Shown here: positions 52,288-62,402 of the stretch, piece after piece | How positions within the stretch are numbered: position 1 is the stretch's first letter | How the letters are laid out: every line of letters starts with the position of its first letter | Assembly (NCBI GenBank): GCA_038900335.1 | Contig: JBBMRB010000014.1 | Coordinates: 41,667 to 105,666 of the forward strand | Length of the DNA stretch: 64,000 nucleotides | Source of the DNA: Rs1 sp038900335 | GTDB taxonomy: Bacteria; Pseudomonadota; Gammaproteobacteria; Pseudomonadales; Balneatricaceae | Direction of reading: 5' to 3' | Program-made: the position numbers and the translations under genes | The notes under the pieces: model-generated | Database searches by the model: none | Told to the model about the DNA's origin: nothing | What the model saw: the letters and a program-made list of their open reading frames with translations, nothing else

Positions 52288-53295
52288 ATGTCAGCTAAAC
52301 AGCACTCCATTAATATTCATTTTGCCAATGCCCTGTTAAAAGCAGCTAAAAAAAATGACTTAGATCAACAACCACTACTAGCTGCTGCTAACTTATCAAA
52401 CGAGCTATTACACAATCCACAAGTACGCATTACGCCGCTACAATTAAGTCAATTAATGCACGCCATATGGTGTGCAGCGGATGATGAATATCTTTGCCTA
52501 GGCAGCCAGCCTTCTAAACACGGCGTTTTTAGCATGATGGCAAAACAGGTATTGGGTAGTGCTAACTTGCGACAAGTCTATCGCAGGGGGATCCACTTTT
52601 ATAATTTAGTCGCTGCTGCTACCGCGTTTCGCTTTCAAGAAACCAGCCAGTACGCTCGCTTTTGTATTACACTAACACAGCCTGAAAAAGATGAAGAACA
52701 CGCTTTAATCGAGTTTTTATTGTTATTATGGCACCGTTTCCCCAGTTGGCTTATTGGCCAGAGAATACCATTAACCCGGGTCGGATTCAGCCATCACAAA
52801 CCTGCGCACTATGACGAATATCGCCTGATGTTTGCCTGTGATATCCACTACCAGCAAAGCGAGAACTACCTCGAGTTTGATAAAACATGTTTGACTGCAG
52901 CTATTGTACAAACCCAGCAAAGCCTGAGCGCTTATTTAAGGCGCTGCCCATTAGATTGGTTCCAACGACAAAGCTATTTTGATATATACACGCGCAAGGT
53001 TATCGATGCACTTGAACAAAGTGGCGATATAAAATCAGCTAATATGCAGCAAGTGGCCACAAGCTTGCATATGACAACACGTACTTTAAGGCGAAAACTG
53101 TTAGAGGAAGGTACTAATTTTCAACAACTCAAAGACAACATTAGACGTGACATTGCCATCCAGTATTTAAGCAGACCTGATATGAGCATAGCGACAATAG
53201 GACAAATATTAGGCTTTTGTGAAGCTGGCGCTTTCACTCGAGCATTTAAAAAATGGACTAAAATGGCACCAAGTACTTATCGTAAAGGCCAATAA
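52288..53295 (+). CDS. AraC family transcriptional regulator
   Basis: A 335-residue regulator of the arabinose-binding-domain/OruR type. The N-terminal sensor (about 15-200) is followed by two HTH motifs in the C-terminal AraC domain (MQQVATSLHMTTRTLRRKLLEEGT, then MSIATIGQILGFCEAGAFTRAFKKW) near 250-325. The divergent acyl-CoA dehydrogenase is a natural target, as such regulators often control lipid-degradation genes; this is inference. I chose the ATG at 52288; a TTG four codons earlier is possible. Confidence 0.87.
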   Translation: MSAKQHSINIHFANALLKAAKKNDLDQQPLLAAANLSNELLHNPQVRITPLQLSQLMHAIWCAADDEYLCLGSQPSKHGVFSMMAKQVLGSANLRQVYRRGIHFYNLVAAATAFRFQETSQYARFCITLTQPEKDEEHALIEFLLLLWHRFPSWLIGQRIPLTRVGFSHHKPAHYDEYRLMFACDIHYQQSENYLEFDKTCLTAAIVQTQQSLSAYLRRCPLDWFQRQSYFDIYTRKVIDALEQSGDIKSANMQQVATSLHMTTRTLRRKLLEEGTNFQQLKDNIRRDIAIQYLSRPDMSIATIGQILGFCEAGAFTRAFKKWTKMAPSTYRKGQ

Positions 53296-54306
53296 TTATG
53301 CAAATCTTGTTGATAACGCGATGATTCGCTCTTGTTCTAGCAGCTGTGTTAGTTCGCTAAGATCCGTTATTTGTTTCACTCGATCAAATAACAACTGAGC
53401 GTTATCATTTCTTTTACGCATCATATTTAGCCACTGTTTAACGCGCCCAGCGACAAAAGGTGGGGGTAGTGCTAGCTGAACATTAGCATAGTATTGCAAC
53501 AGTAGTGCCAAAACATCTGCCCAGTCAAAGCGAATGGGGACATTTGTTGATGATAGCTGCGATTGCTGTACACGCTGTTTAATCATTAAAGCTAAAGCTG
53601 GGTTAGCGAGGATACCGCGGCCAATCATCACATCCTCACAGCCACTGACTTCTCGACATGTTTGATAGTCTTGCCAATCCCATATATCGCCATTAGCTAT
53701 CACTGGAATAGCAATGGAATCTTTAATTTTACGTATCCACTGCCAATGAGCAGGCGGTCGATAACCTTCAATCTTGGTACGCGCATGTACCACTAAACTG
53801 GCGGCTCCCGCTGATTCAATGGCACTGGCATTTTCAAGAGCTAACGTTTTATCTTTATTACCTAAACGCATTTTGGCACTAACAGGTATAGCAGATGGGG
53901 TCGCTGCCCTCACTGCTTTAATAATTTTGTAAATAGTCTCAGGCTCATCAAGTAAGACAGCACCGCCTCGATGTTTATTCACCGTTTTAGAAGGGCAACC
54001 AAAATTCAAGTCGATACCCTTCGCACCTATTGAAGCTGCAAGCTCGCTGTGATGAGCTAACATATTCTCATCAGAGCCCAAGAACTGGACAATAACAGGT
54101 ACGCCGCTTTTTGTAGCCCCTTTATTCACCGTTGATGAGGGCTCAAGTTCGGGCACTTTTTTCAGTAATTCTTTAGCACCGAGCAGCTGATTAGTGATTC
54201 TAATAAATTCAGTGACACAGCTATCAATACCGCCAACACTGGTTAATAGCTCACGCATATTAGCATCGACAACACCTTCCATCGGTGCCAATATTATTTT
54301 GGACAT
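53296..54306 (-). CDS. dusC: tRNA-dihydrouridine synthase C
   Basis: Reduces U16 to dihydrouridine in tRNA using FMN and NADPH. The 336-residue TIM barrel starts LAPMEGVVDANMRELL, has the catalytic C104 in DLNFGCPSKTVNKHRGG, and the FMN region VMIGRGILANPAL near 230. The start APMEGVVD and length are of the DusC subclass. It ends at the same point as the convergent AraC gene (adjacent stop codons), with no space for a terminator between. Confidence 0.92.
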   Translation of the reverse strand: MSKIILAPMEGVVDANMRELLTSVGGIDSCVTEFIRITNQLLGAKELLKKVPELEPSSTVNKGATKSGVPVIVQFLGSDENMLAHHSELAASIGAKGIDLNFGCPSKTVNKHRGGAVLLDEPETIYKIIKAVRAATPSAIPVSAKMRLGNKDKTLALENASAIESAGAASLVVHARTKIEGYRPPAHWQWIRKIKDSIAIPVIANGDIWDWQDYQTCREVSGCEDVMIGRGILANPALALMIKQRVQQSQLSSTNVPIRFDWADVLALLLQYYANVQLALPPPFVAGRVKQWLNMMRKRNDNAQLLFDRVKQITDLSELTQLLEQERIIALSTRFA

Positions 54307-54465
54307 TTACAGCCTATTTGGGGTAATAATATAGAAGAGGATATTTAATATTAAATAGTGCTACTATGCTAGCAGAGCATTGATTTTGCCAACCAATCAA
54401 AGACTGGCTTTCATAATAATCATAAAACTAACACTGTGCTATTTTGTATCAATAGTTACTATAAA

Positions 54466-54499
54466 ACAAATAAAGGTAACAGGCTAAAAGCCTGCTACC
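54466..54499 (-). terminator. Terminator of the purF transcript
   Basis: GGTAGCAGGCT/AGCCTGTTACC on the minus strand, one mismatch, three-base loop, then TTTATTTG. It lies 20-50 bases past the purF stop. Confidence 0.8.
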
Positions 54500-54518
54500 T
54501 TACATACATTAATAGTAA

Positions 54519-56039
54519 TTAATGTATTTTCTCATGTAGATCATCAGGCGTGTTCTCATCTTCTTGAGAATCTTCATTGTCTGATTTAGTCGCATCATTG
54601 CGCTTAGCATCAATACGTTGCAAATACTCAGCATCAATATCACAAGTTACATAGTTACCATCAAAAACAGAGGTCTCAAAACTATCAAACTGCTGATCTC
54701 CAGCAACCGCAAGCTTTAAATCGGCAAGATTTTGATAAATCATCCAATCAACGCCAATCGCCTCGCCTATTTCGTCATCTGTTCTGCCATCAGCAATAAA
54801 CTCAGACGGTGAAGGCATATCGATACCATAGACATTAGGGTGTCTAACAGCGGGTGCTGCTGATGCAAAATAGACTTTTTTAGCACCAACTTCACGTACC
54901 ATTTGTACAATCTGTTTAGAGGTAGTACCGCGCACAATAGAATCATCAACTAGCATCACAACTTTACCTTTGAATTCTGATTCAATCGGGTTTAGTTTTC
55001 TGCGAACTGATTTTTTACGCTCAGTCTGACCAGGCATAATAAAGGTGCGACCTATATAACGGTTTTTAATAAAACCTTCTCTAAATAGCACACCTAAATG
55101 CTCAGCCATTTCTAATGCTGATGTACGACTCGTATCGGGGATAGGAATAATAACATCAATGTCATGCTCAGGGCGCTCAGCCATCACTCTTTGAGCAAGT
55201 TTCACACCCATTCTACGACGCGCTTCATGGACATTGATATTATCAATGACTGAATCGGGTCTAGCAAAATAAACTTGTTCAAACAAGCACGGTGATAACG
55301 TGGCATTTTCAGCACATAACTCAGTGTGAACGTTGCCTTCAAGGTCAATAAAAATAGCCTCACCTGGCGCGACATCTCGCTCTCTTTTAAAACCGGCAAT
55401 ATCTAGTGCAACGCTTTCTGAAGCGACCATCGCCTCTTGTCCATTGGCTGTTTGGCGCAAGCCGTAAATCAGAGGGCGAATGCCATGAGGGTCACGAAAT
55501 GCTAAAACACCAAAACCGGTAATCATAGCAACCACAGCATAACCACCTTTGATACGCTTATGAACCGCTTTAACAGCAGCAAAGATATCCGTAGGTGTCG
55601 GGATCAATTTTCCTTGAGTTTGCAACTCATGCGCTAAAATATTAACAAGGATTTCAGAGTCAGACGTGGTGTTAATGTGACGCAAATCAACCCTGCGCAT
55701 CTCTTCACCTAACTCTTGTGTATTCGTCAAGTTACCATTATGTGCTAAGGCTATTCCGTAAGGCGCATTGACATAAAAAGGTTGTGCCTCAGCAGCAGAT
55801 GAGCTGCCAGCAGTTGGGTAGCGAACGTGACCGATACCGACATTGCCCAGCAACTTTTTCATGTGTCTGGTACGAAAAACCTCATTGACAAGACCATTAT
55901 CCTTGCGAAGAAAAAACTGATTGCCTTCACATGTCACCATACCAGCAGCATCCTGACCACGGTGTTGTAATACGGTTAACGCATCAAAAATCGTCTGGTT
56001 AACCAATGACTTGGAGACCAAGCCAACTATTCCGCACAT
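54519..56039 (-). CDS. purF: Amidophosphoribosyltransferase
   Basis: First committed step of purine synthesis: glutamine and PRPP to phosphoribosylamine. Met removal exposes the nucleophile C2 (MCGIVG), so no propeptide. The PRPP loop VMLVDDSIVRGTT is at about 361-373. The 506 residues include a C-terminal acidic tail (from about 480) typical of gammaproteobacteria. It follows cvpA by 87 bp, the standard cvpA-purF pairing, and ends at a good terminator. Confidence 0.97.
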   Translation of the reverse strand: MCGIVGLVSKSLVNQTIFDALTVLQHRGQDAAGMVTCEGNQFFLRKDNGLVNEVFRTRHMKKLLGNVGIGHVRYPTAGSSSAAEAQPFYVNAPYGIALAHNGNLTNTQELGEEMRRVDLRHINTTSDSEILVNILAHELQTQGKLIPTPTDIFAAVKAVHKRIKGGYAVVAMITGFGVLAFRDPHGIRPLIYGLRQTANGQEAMVASESVALDIAGFKRERDVAPGEAIFIDLEGNVHTELCAENATLSPCLFEQVYFARPDSVIDNINVHEARRRMGVKLAQRVMAERPEHDIDVIIPIPDTSRTSALEMAEHLGVLFREGFIKNRYIGRTFIMPGQTERKKSVRRKLNPIESEFKGKVVMLVDDSIVRGTTSKQIVQMVREVGAKKVYFASAAPAVRHPNVYGIDMPSPSEFIADGRTDDEIGEAIGVDWMIYQNLADLKLAVAGDQQFDSFETSVFDGNYVTCDIDAEYLQRIDAKRNDATKSDNEDSQEDENTPDDLHEKIH

Positions 56040-56126
56040 CTATAATACCTCAAGGATTTAAGGGAGAAATTGATAATCATTGTATCTAAATTTCTCATTA
56101 ATAAAATTAAAGAACCACTGACTATG

Positions 56127-56630
56127 TTATGAGTTAGGGTTACCTACTTGCCAAATCATTTGCCCTACTTGGGATGCTATATCTTTCGTCCATGTTTCCA
56201 TTAATACAAAATGCGGTATCAGCTGTGACTGCCCCCACCATAAATCCTTTACTGCGGGAGTTTGCGCAACTAACGCAACTAAAACAACGACAACTAAAGC
56301 GCCCCTGGCTATCCCAAAGCCCATACCTAATATACGATCAGTTGCACTTAACCCTGTTGCACTGATCAGCATTTCAAACAAATTCGCGACTATCGCACCG
56401 CCAATCAGCATTAACACAAAAAGCGATCCAAAGGCGACGGCCATACGAATCGAAGGCGTGGCGATGTAACTTTCTAATACCAGCGCAAGCGCTTCAGCAA
56501 AAAGCCTAGCAACGATAAAAGCAGAGACCCAAGTCACTAGCGATAACGCTTCCTTGACAAAACCTCGGCGTAAACTAAACAGTGCAGATATTGCTAAAAT
56601 AGCCAAAATGACCCAGTCAGCCCAATTCAT
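56127..56630 (-). CDS. cvpA: Colicin V production family membrane protein
   Basis: A 167-residue inner-membrane protein with four hydrophobic segments. WADWVILAILAISALFSLRRGFVKEALSL at the N-terminus and SATDRILGMGFGIARGALVV near 97-116 are family signatures. The function is not firmly known; linked to envelope homeostasis and colicin V release in E. coli. I chose ATG at 56630 over a TTG one codon earlier. GGAG is 12 bases upstream. Part of the accD-folC-SPOR-cvpA-purF run. Confidence 0.93.
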   Translation of the reverse strand: MNWADWVILAILAISALFSLRRGFVKEALSLVTWVSAFIVARLFAEALALVLESYIATPSIRMAVAFGSLFVLMLIGGAIVANLFEMLISATGLSATDRILGMGFGIARGALVVVVLVALVAQTPAVKDLWWGQSQLIPHFVLMETWTKDIASQVGQMIWQVGNPNS

Positions 56631-56649
56631 CAACCTAAACTACTCCTAA

Positions 56650-57135
56650 CTATTGTGTAATAAATCTAACCAGTAATCCATCTAGCCCAAAGTCTTGTTT
56701 AAGCCCTTGTTTGAGCGCCTCTAAGCGCTCTTTTTTCAGTTCAGGGCCAACATACACTTTGACTAAATTACCATTTTTTCGGGTATATACTTTATGGCCA
56801 CTATTTAGCAATTGCTTACGCAGAGCTTTAGCGTTTGCCTCATCTTTAAAACTTGCCAGCTGCAAAGTCCAAGCAGTGGGCACACCTTCCTCATCTAGTG
56901 TCGCTTGATCGAGTGCCACCTCTTGTTGCTCTGGCGCTATCTGCTTACTATCTGGTAGTGGTTTTAATAATGGCTGAATATTTTGAAACGTTTTAACCGC
57001 TGGTTTTTCAGGAATAATAGACACAAGATGCCTTTCTTTATAACCGTCCCCACTAAAAAACAAGGGAAGGAAAACAACAACGATAAAAATTAGCGCCAAT
57101 GTACCCACTATTTGTTTCTTCACTACAAGCTCCAT
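56650..57135 (-). CDS. SPOR domain protein (DedD-like)
   Basis: A 161-residue bitopic membrane protein. One N-terminal membrane segment (about 8-26), a linker, and a C-terminal SPOR domain (about 80-155; WTLQLASFKDEANAKALRKQL, GHKVYTRKNGNLVKVYVGP). The SPOR domain binds denuded glycan at the division septum. Its position between folC and cvpA is that of dedD in related bacteria. The ATG at 57135 has AGAGGA seven bases upstream; an in-frame TTG upstream is on the ribosome-binding site. Confidence 0.9.
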   Translation of the reverse strand: MELVVKKQIVGTLALIFIVVVFLPLFFSGDGYKERHLVSIIPEKPAVKTFQNIQPLLKPLPDSKQIAPEQQEVALDQATLDEEGVPTAWTLQLASFKDEANAKALRKQLLNSGHKVYTRKNGNLVKVYVGPELKKERLEALKQGLKQDFGLDGLLVRFITQ

Positions 57136-57185
57136 GGGTATTCCTCTTAACAAAAATTCAATAGCATTTAGTCACTCATGCTAAT

Positions 57186-58484
57186 TCAAAGTAAGTTTAG
57201 TGCCGCCGTTACTGTAAAAAATGATCCCGCGACGACAATAAGCTGCTCATCGGTGACTGTCGCTGTCACCATATCTAATGCACTTTGCATATCGTGATAA
57301 CAACTCACAGATTGTACATCAACACCTTGAGCCACAACAATTTGCTGTAGCTGCTCACTGCTTTGCCCACGTGCCACATCTAATGGCACTAAATGCCAAT
57401 GAGCAGCGACCGGCATTAATTCATTAATAAGGCCTTTACAATCTTTATCAGCAAGTACGCCTAAAACAAAATGCACCTTTGTCGTTTGTTTATTGCTAGC
57501 TATTTGCTGTAATAGCATTTTAGTTAAGTAATTAGCAGATTGCGGATTATGGGCAACATCTAGTAACAATGTTTTACCGCTATAGCTAACACTTTGTAGG
57601 CGCCCAAGAGCTCGCGCATTTTCTAAACCACTAACAATGGCAGGCAGCGGGCAATCTAAACCAGCTTTAGCAATCACTTGTAAAGCAGTGGCTGCATTTT
57701 GCACAGGTAAATTAGTGACGGCCAGCCGCTCTATTACTAGGGGTTTATCATTAGCATCCAAGCCAGACCAAGACCATGTATTACTTGCTTTATCAAGGTT
57801 AAATGAGAATGCCTTACCCGCCTGATAAAGTAGAAAGTTTTGCTCGTTGGATATTTCTGCAATACTGTTAGGAGGAGTTAGCTCACCGCATATAAGCGGT
57901 CTTCCTGAACGAGCAATACCTGCTTTCTCACGACCTATTTGTTCAATATCATCACCCAGCCAATCTATGTGATCTATTGCTAATGTCGTGATGACACTTA
58001 CATGCGCATCAATAATATTGACGGCATCTAGACGTCCACCTAAACCGACTTCCAATAGGGCGACTTGCGGGCGCTGCACACTGATTAAATAAATAGCTGC
58101 CAGCGTGCCTATTTCGAAATAGCTAAGGGAAATTCGCTGATTATCCTGGCCCATGGCCCGATCAATAGCATTAAAAGCGGCTATCAATAAATCATCAACA
58201 ACATTGACACCATTAAGCCTAACGCGCTCATTATAATGCAACATGTGTGGAGAGGTATAAGCCAGGGTCGTATAGTCACTTGCTAGGTAAATAGACTCTA
58301 AAAATGCTGTCGTAGTACCTTTACCGTTAGTGCCAGCTATACTAATAATTTTAGAGGCACTGAGGTCTAAATTCATACGCTGAAAAACTTGAGCGACTCT
58401 AGCAAGTCCTAAGTCTATTTCTGTTGGATGATTTTGCTCCATCCACTCTAGCCACTGCGCTAGATTATAATCACTGCGATTCAT
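57186..58484 (-). CDS. folC: Folylpolyglutamate/dihydrofolate synthase
   Basis: Joins glutamate to dihydropteroate and extends folate polyglutamates. The P-loop GTNGKGTT is at 51-58, YTSPHMLHYNERVRLNG near 77-93, EVGLGGRLDAVN near 145-156 and DVAHNP near 310, all conserved. The 432-residue length is normal. It follows accD in the gammaproteobacterial accD-folC-dedD-cvpA-purF order; the 52-bp gap from accD contains a hairpin. Confidence 0.94.
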   Translation of the reverse strand: MNRSDYNLAQWLEWMEQNHPTEIDLGLARVAQVFQRMNLDLSASKIISIAGTNGKGTTTAFLESIYLASDYTTLAYTSPHMLHYNERVRLNGVNVVDDLLIAAFNAIDRAMGQDNQRISLSYFEIGTLAAIYLISVQRPQVALLEVGLGGRLDAVNIIDAHVSVITTLAIDHIDWLGDDIEQIGREKAGIARSGRPLICGELTPPNSIAEISNEQNFLLYQAGKAFSFNLDKASNTWSWSGLDANDKPLVIERLAVTNLPVQNAATALQVIAKAGLDCPLPAIVSGLENARALGRLQSVSYSGKTLLLDVAHNPQSANYLTKMLLQQIASNKQTTKVHFVLGVLADKDCKGLINELMPVAAHWHLVPLDVARGQSSEQLQQIVVAQGVDVQSVSCYHDMQSALDMVTATVTDEQLIVVAGSFFTVTAALNLL

Positions 58485-58502
58485 TCATATATCATCATAG
58501 TA

Positions 58503-58529
58503 GAGCCATTAACACTGGGTCAATGGCTC
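58503..58529 (-). terminator. Hairpin between accD and folC
   Basis: GAGCCATT/AATGGCTC arms with an 11-base loop. There is no T-run, so it may be an mRNA-stability or processing element rather than a terminator. Confidence 0.4.
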
Positions 58530-58536
58530 AGAGTGG

Positions 58537-59550
58537 CTAGTCTTTTTTCTCAGTGCTTTCAACGACAGCATCAGTAGCATTGACGCTTTCTTTGACATCT
58601 GCAACAACACTGCTATCTGCAGCTTGTAGTGCATCATCTTGCTCTTCATTAACTAACTGGTCTTCAGTCACAGCTTCTGCTTCAACTTCAGGCAATTTAA
58701 ATTGCTCTACCATCATTGATAACATGCTTTGTAGACGATCACGTAATTCAAGGCGAGAAATAATCATGTCGACTTGACCGTGCTCTAATAAAAACTCAGC
58801 GCGCTGAAAACCTTCAGGAAGCTTTTCTCTTACAGTCTGTTCTATTACGCGAGGGCCTGCAAAACCAATGAGTGCATTAGGTTCAGCAACATTTAAATCT
58901 CCAAGCATCGCTAAACTGGCAGAAACACCGCCATAGACAGGGTCTGTTAATACCGAAATATAAGGAATGCCTAAAAGGCGCATTCTTTCCAGCACAGCAG
59001 ACGTTTTCGCCATTTGAAAAAGAGAGATCAACGCTTCTTGCATACGCGCACCGCCAGATGCAGAAAAACAAATCAACGGCTTTTTATCTTTAATCGCAGC
59101 ATTGGCAGCTTGTACAAAACGCTCACCAACAACCGCACCCATTGAACCACCCATAAAGCGAAAATCAAAAGCAACCGCAACCACTGGCAAGCCTTTTACT
59201 TCACCGCTCATAGCAACCAGTGCGTCTTTCTCACCTGTCGCTTTTTGTGCAGCAGTCAAACGATCTTTATATTTTTTGGTATCTTTAAATTTAAGACGAT
59301 CAACCGGTTCTACATCAGCACCAATTTCAGTAAATGTGCCTGCATCAAGAAAACTCTCTAAACGCTTGCGAGCAGGCAAGCGCATGTGATGACTACATTT
59401 AGTACAAACACTTAAGTTTTTCTCTAAATCAGGTAGGTACAGAACCGCTTCACATTTAGGGCATTTTTTCCACAGGCCTTCAGGAACAGAACCACGTTTA
59501 GATTCTGAACGAACTAAGGACGGCACTATTTTATCGAACCAATTACTCAT
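58537..59550 (-). CDS. accD: Acetyl-CoA carboxylase carboxyltransferase subunit beta
   Basis: Transfers carboxyl from biotin to acetyl-CoA with AccA. A C4 zinc ribbon (C30, C33, C49, C52) opens the protein. The carboxyltransferase core has CFSASGGARMQEAL near 162 and LTDPVYGGVSASLAMLGD near 200. At 337 residues it is longer than the 285-305 usual size because of an acidic C-terminal tail from about 290, rich in Glu/Asp/Val. The tail's function is unknown and may be disordered. Confidence 0.95.
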   Translation of the reverse strand: MSNWFDKIVPSLVRSESKRGSVPEGLWKKCPKCEAVLYLPDLEKNLSVCTKCSHHMRLPARKRLESFLDAGTFTEIGADVEPVDRLKFKDTKKYKDRLTAAQKATGEKDALVAMSGEVKGLPVVAVAFDFRFMGGSMGAVVGERFVQAANAAIKDKKPLICFSASGGARMQEALISLFQMAKTSAVLERMRLLGIPYISVLTDPVYGGVSASLAMLGDLNVAEPNALIGFAGPRVIEQTVREKLPEGFQRAEFLLEHGQVDMIISRLELRDRLQSMLSMMVEQFKLPEVEAEAVTEDQLVNEEQDDALQAADSSVVADVKESVNATDAVVESTEKKD

Positions 59551-59716
59551 ATATTTATATCCGTATTTATTAATTAATCCGCGTTAGATATGCACTAACA
59601 CTGAATTCAATCACCTTTTAAGCCGATAGCGGTAATAACACGTAATCGACTCACTATTGTCTCTCGCTGCAACACCACACTTTAATGGCTTTATTAACCT
59701 AAGCGCTTACTTTTAA

Positions 59717-60523
59717 TTAGTTTGCATCCATCGCTTGGCGCATTTCGCTTAAGATACCATTAATTCCAACATTAATCTTTTCTGTTTGCTCTAAATTCCC
59801 AGCTATCTGTTTAACAAGCACAGATCCAACGATCACACCGTCGGCAATTTTTGCCACAGCGGCTGCCGATTCGCCATTATTAATACCAAAACCTACACCT
59901 ATTGCGATATCGGTATGCTGGCGCACAATCGCTAACTTTTCAGCAACTTCATTTACATCAAGCGCTGCAGAACCCGTCACCCCTTTAACTGACACATAAT
60001 AAAGGTAACCTGATGCATATTGGCAAATTAGCTTTACTCGCTCTTGCGTCGTTGTCGGAGCTAATAGATAGATAATATCTAATTGCGCCGCCTTCATAAT
60101 AGCACCAAAATGTGCAGACGCCTGCGGTGGCAAATCAACCGTTAATACACCATCTACACCGGCTTGTTGAGCCGCATCAGCAAAATTTTGATAACCCATT
60201 CGCTCGATCGGGTTTAAATACCCCATCAACACAACAGGTGTCGTATCATTTGTCTCTCTAAATTGGCGAACAATTTCTAGAACATCAATTAAACGAGTGC
60301 CCTGCAACAATGCTCTTTCGCAGGCAAGTTGAATAACCGGGCCATCGGCTGACGGGTCGGAAAACGGCACCCCAAGCTCAATAATATCAGCGCCAGATTT
60401 AACCATATCATGCATTAGCGATAGGGTTATTTTAGCACTTGGATCACCCGCTGTAATAAACGGAATTAGCGCTTTACGCCCTTGTTCTTTTAATACTGTA
60501 AAACAAGATTCAATACGGCTCAT
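59717..60523 (-). CDS. trpA: Tryptophan synthase alpha chain
   Basis: Cleaves indole-3-glycerol phosphate to indole, which is channelled to the beta subunit. Catalytic residues E49 (IIELGVPFSDP) and D60 are in place. The 268-residue length is exactly that of the E. coli protein. It overlaps the stop of trpB by one base, so the two are translationally coupled. accD follows 166 bp on with no terminator that I can see. Confidence 0.96.
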   Translation of the reverse strand: MSRIESCFTVLKEQGRKALIPFITAGDPSAKITLSLMHDMVKSGADIIELGVPFSDPSADGPVIQLACERALLQGTRLIDVLEIVRQFRETNDTTPVVLMGYLNPIERMGYQNFADAAQQAGVDGVLTVDLPPQASAHFGAIMKAAQLDIIYLLAPTTTQERVKLICQYASGYLYYVSVKGVTGSAALDVNEVAEKLAIVRQHTDIAIGVGFGINNGESAAAVAKIADGVIVGSVLVKQIAGNLEQTEKINVGINGILSEMRQAMDAN

Positions 60524-61758
60524 TAATGCGCTCCTTCATATAATTCAATACCATCAATACCTGCAACTGTGTGAATATCCTTATCGCCACGTCCCGACAA
60601 GTTAACAATCACCACTTGATCTGGGCGCATTGTTGCAGCCGTTTTCATGGCCTGAGCAATCGCGTGGCTAGACTCAAGCGCCGGCATAATGCCTTCTATT
60701 TGAGTCAGTGTACGAAAAGCGGTTAACGCCTCTTCATCATTTATCGCGGTATACTCTGCTCTACCAATATCTTTCAACCATGCGTGTTCAGGACCTACGC
60801 CTGGGTAATCTAAACCTGCTGATACCGAATGAGTACCTTTGATTTGCCCTGCCTCATCACTCATCACGTACGTGCGATTACCGTGAAGCACCCCAGTGAT
60901 TCCCTCATTGATAGGCGCAGCATGCTCACCTGTTTGTAAACCATGGCCACCGGCTTCTACACCAATCATTGCCACTGACTCATCTTCAATGAATGGATGA
61001 AACAAACCAATAGCGTTAGAGCCACCGCCAACACAAGCGATCAATACATCCGGTAACTTACCTTCTTGCTCTAAACACTGAGCACGAGCTTCACGACCGA
61101 TAACACACTGAAAGTCTCTAACTAGTTTAGGATATGGGTGTGGCCCTGCTGCGGTACCCAAAATATAAAAGGTATTATCTATATTGGTTACCCAATCGCG
61201 CATTGCTTCATTCAACGCATCTTTAAGCGTACGAGTTCCCGATGATACAGGAATAACGGTAGCGCCTAATAACTTCATACGATACACATTCAGGGCTTGG
61301 CGTTTAACATCGTCAATACCCATATAAACACAACATTCTAAACCTAATCGAGCCGCTACTGTCGCCGATGCGACACCGTGTTGACCGGCACCAGTTTCAG
61401 CAATAATACGCGGCTTACCCATATGCTTAGCTAATAGAGCTTGGCCTATCGTATTATTTATTTTATGTGCACCTGTGTGGTTAAGGTCTTCACGCTTTAA
61501 ATATATTTTCGCCCCGCCAACTTGCTGCGTTAAACGCTCTGCAAAGTAAAGTGGCGAAGGTCTACCAACATAATGTGCTAAGTCTTTATCAAATTCTTGC
61601 TGAAACTTCTCATCTGCTGACAATTTACTATAAAGCGCATCTAAATCCTGTAATGCATCCATTAGTGTCTCAGCGACGAAACAGCCGCCATATGGACCAA
61701 AATTTCCTTGATCGTCAGGCAAATTGCTTAGTTCTTTTAATTCAGATTTGGTTAGCAT
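60523..61758 (-). CDS. trpB: Tryptophan synthase beta chain
   Basis: Condenses indole with serine. The PLP lysine is K99 in REDLNHTGAHKINN, and GGGSNAIG near 243 binds the phosphate. The 411-residue length is normal for TrpB1. It overlaps trpF by 17 bases and trpA by one, so the three form a coupled operon. The genes trpE, G, D and C are elsewhere, as usual in this group. Confidence 0.97.
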   Translation of the reverse strand: MLTKSELKELSNLPDDQGNFGPYGGCFVAETLMDALQDLDALYSKLSADEKFQQEFDKDLAHYVGRPSPLYFAERLTQQVGGAKIYLKREDLNHTGAHKINNTIGQALLAKHMGKPRIIAETGAGQHGVASATVAARLGLECCVYMGIDDVKRQALNVYRMKLLGATVIPVSSGTRTLKDALNEAMRDWVTNIDNTFYILGTAAGPHPYPKLVRDFQCVIGREARAQCLEQEGKLPDVLIACVGGGSNAIGLFHPFIEDESVAMIGVEAGGHGLQTGEHAAPINEGITGVLHGNRTYVMSDEAGQIKGTHSVSAGLDYPGVGPEHAWLKDIGRAEYTAINDEEALTAFRTLTQIEGIMPALESSHAIAQAMKTAATMRPDQVVIVNLSGRGDKDIHTVAGIDGIELYEGAH

Positions 61759-62368
61759 TATTCACTTCACTCATAAATTTAGTTATTTTTTCCAGGCTTT
61801 TAATGCCTTTCTCTGCCTCTAATCCGCCACTAACATCAACGGCATAAGGTCTTACTTGTCTAATCGCGGCGCCTACATTATCGCTATCTAGGCCGCCGGC
61901 TAATATTATTTTATTGCTGATACTGGCGGGAATAAGCTGCCAATTGAAGGTGGCACCGGTACCGCCTGGAACACCTTTAACATAAGTATCTAACAGTACG
62001 GCTCTTGCGCTGGCAAAATATGAGAGCTGTTGTGATAAGTCAACGCCATCAGCCATACGCAATGCTTTAATATAAGGTCGTTCAAACTGTGCACAATAAG
62101 AGGGTTCTTCATCGCCATGAAATTGTAACAAATCTGGCTGAACCAACTGGATAATTTGATTAACAACACTTTCCTCTTCATTGACAAAAAGAGCAGTAGT
62201 GGTGACAAACGGTGGCAGTGATGAAACTATTTTTTTAGCGACTACAGGGTCTATATAGCGAGGGCTAGGCTTGTAAAACACAAAACCTAAAGCATCAGCT
62301 CCTGCTTCAATAGCAGCTTGAGCATCTTGCAGACGAGTTATACCACAAATTTTTACACGAGATCTCAT
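61742..62368 (-). CDS. trpF: Phosphoribosylanthranilate isomerase
   Basis: Amadori isomerisation in tryptophan synthesis. A TIM barrel of 208 residues: VKICGIT at the N-terminus with the catalytic cysteine, ALGFVFYKPSPRYI near 28-41, LLDTYVKGVPGGTG near 133 with the catalytic aspartate, and AVDVSGGLEAEKG near 180. I took MRSRVKICG at 62368 as the start; an ATG 12 bases upstream is also possible, and neither has a good ribosome-binding site. Confidence 0.94.
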   Translation of the reverse strand: MRSRVKICGITRLQDAQAAIEAGADALGFVFYKPSPRYIDPVVAKKIVSSLPPFVTTTALFVNEEESVVNQIIQLVQPDLLQFHGDEEPSYCAQFERPYIKALRMADGVDLSQQLSYFASARAVLLDTYVKGVPGGTGATFNWQLIPASISNKIILAGGLDSDNVGAAIRQVRPYAVDVSGGLEAEKGIKSLEKITKFMSEVNNANQI

Positions 62369-62402
62369 GAAATTCAGCATCACTTTAATCGAAAATTTTC
62401 AG

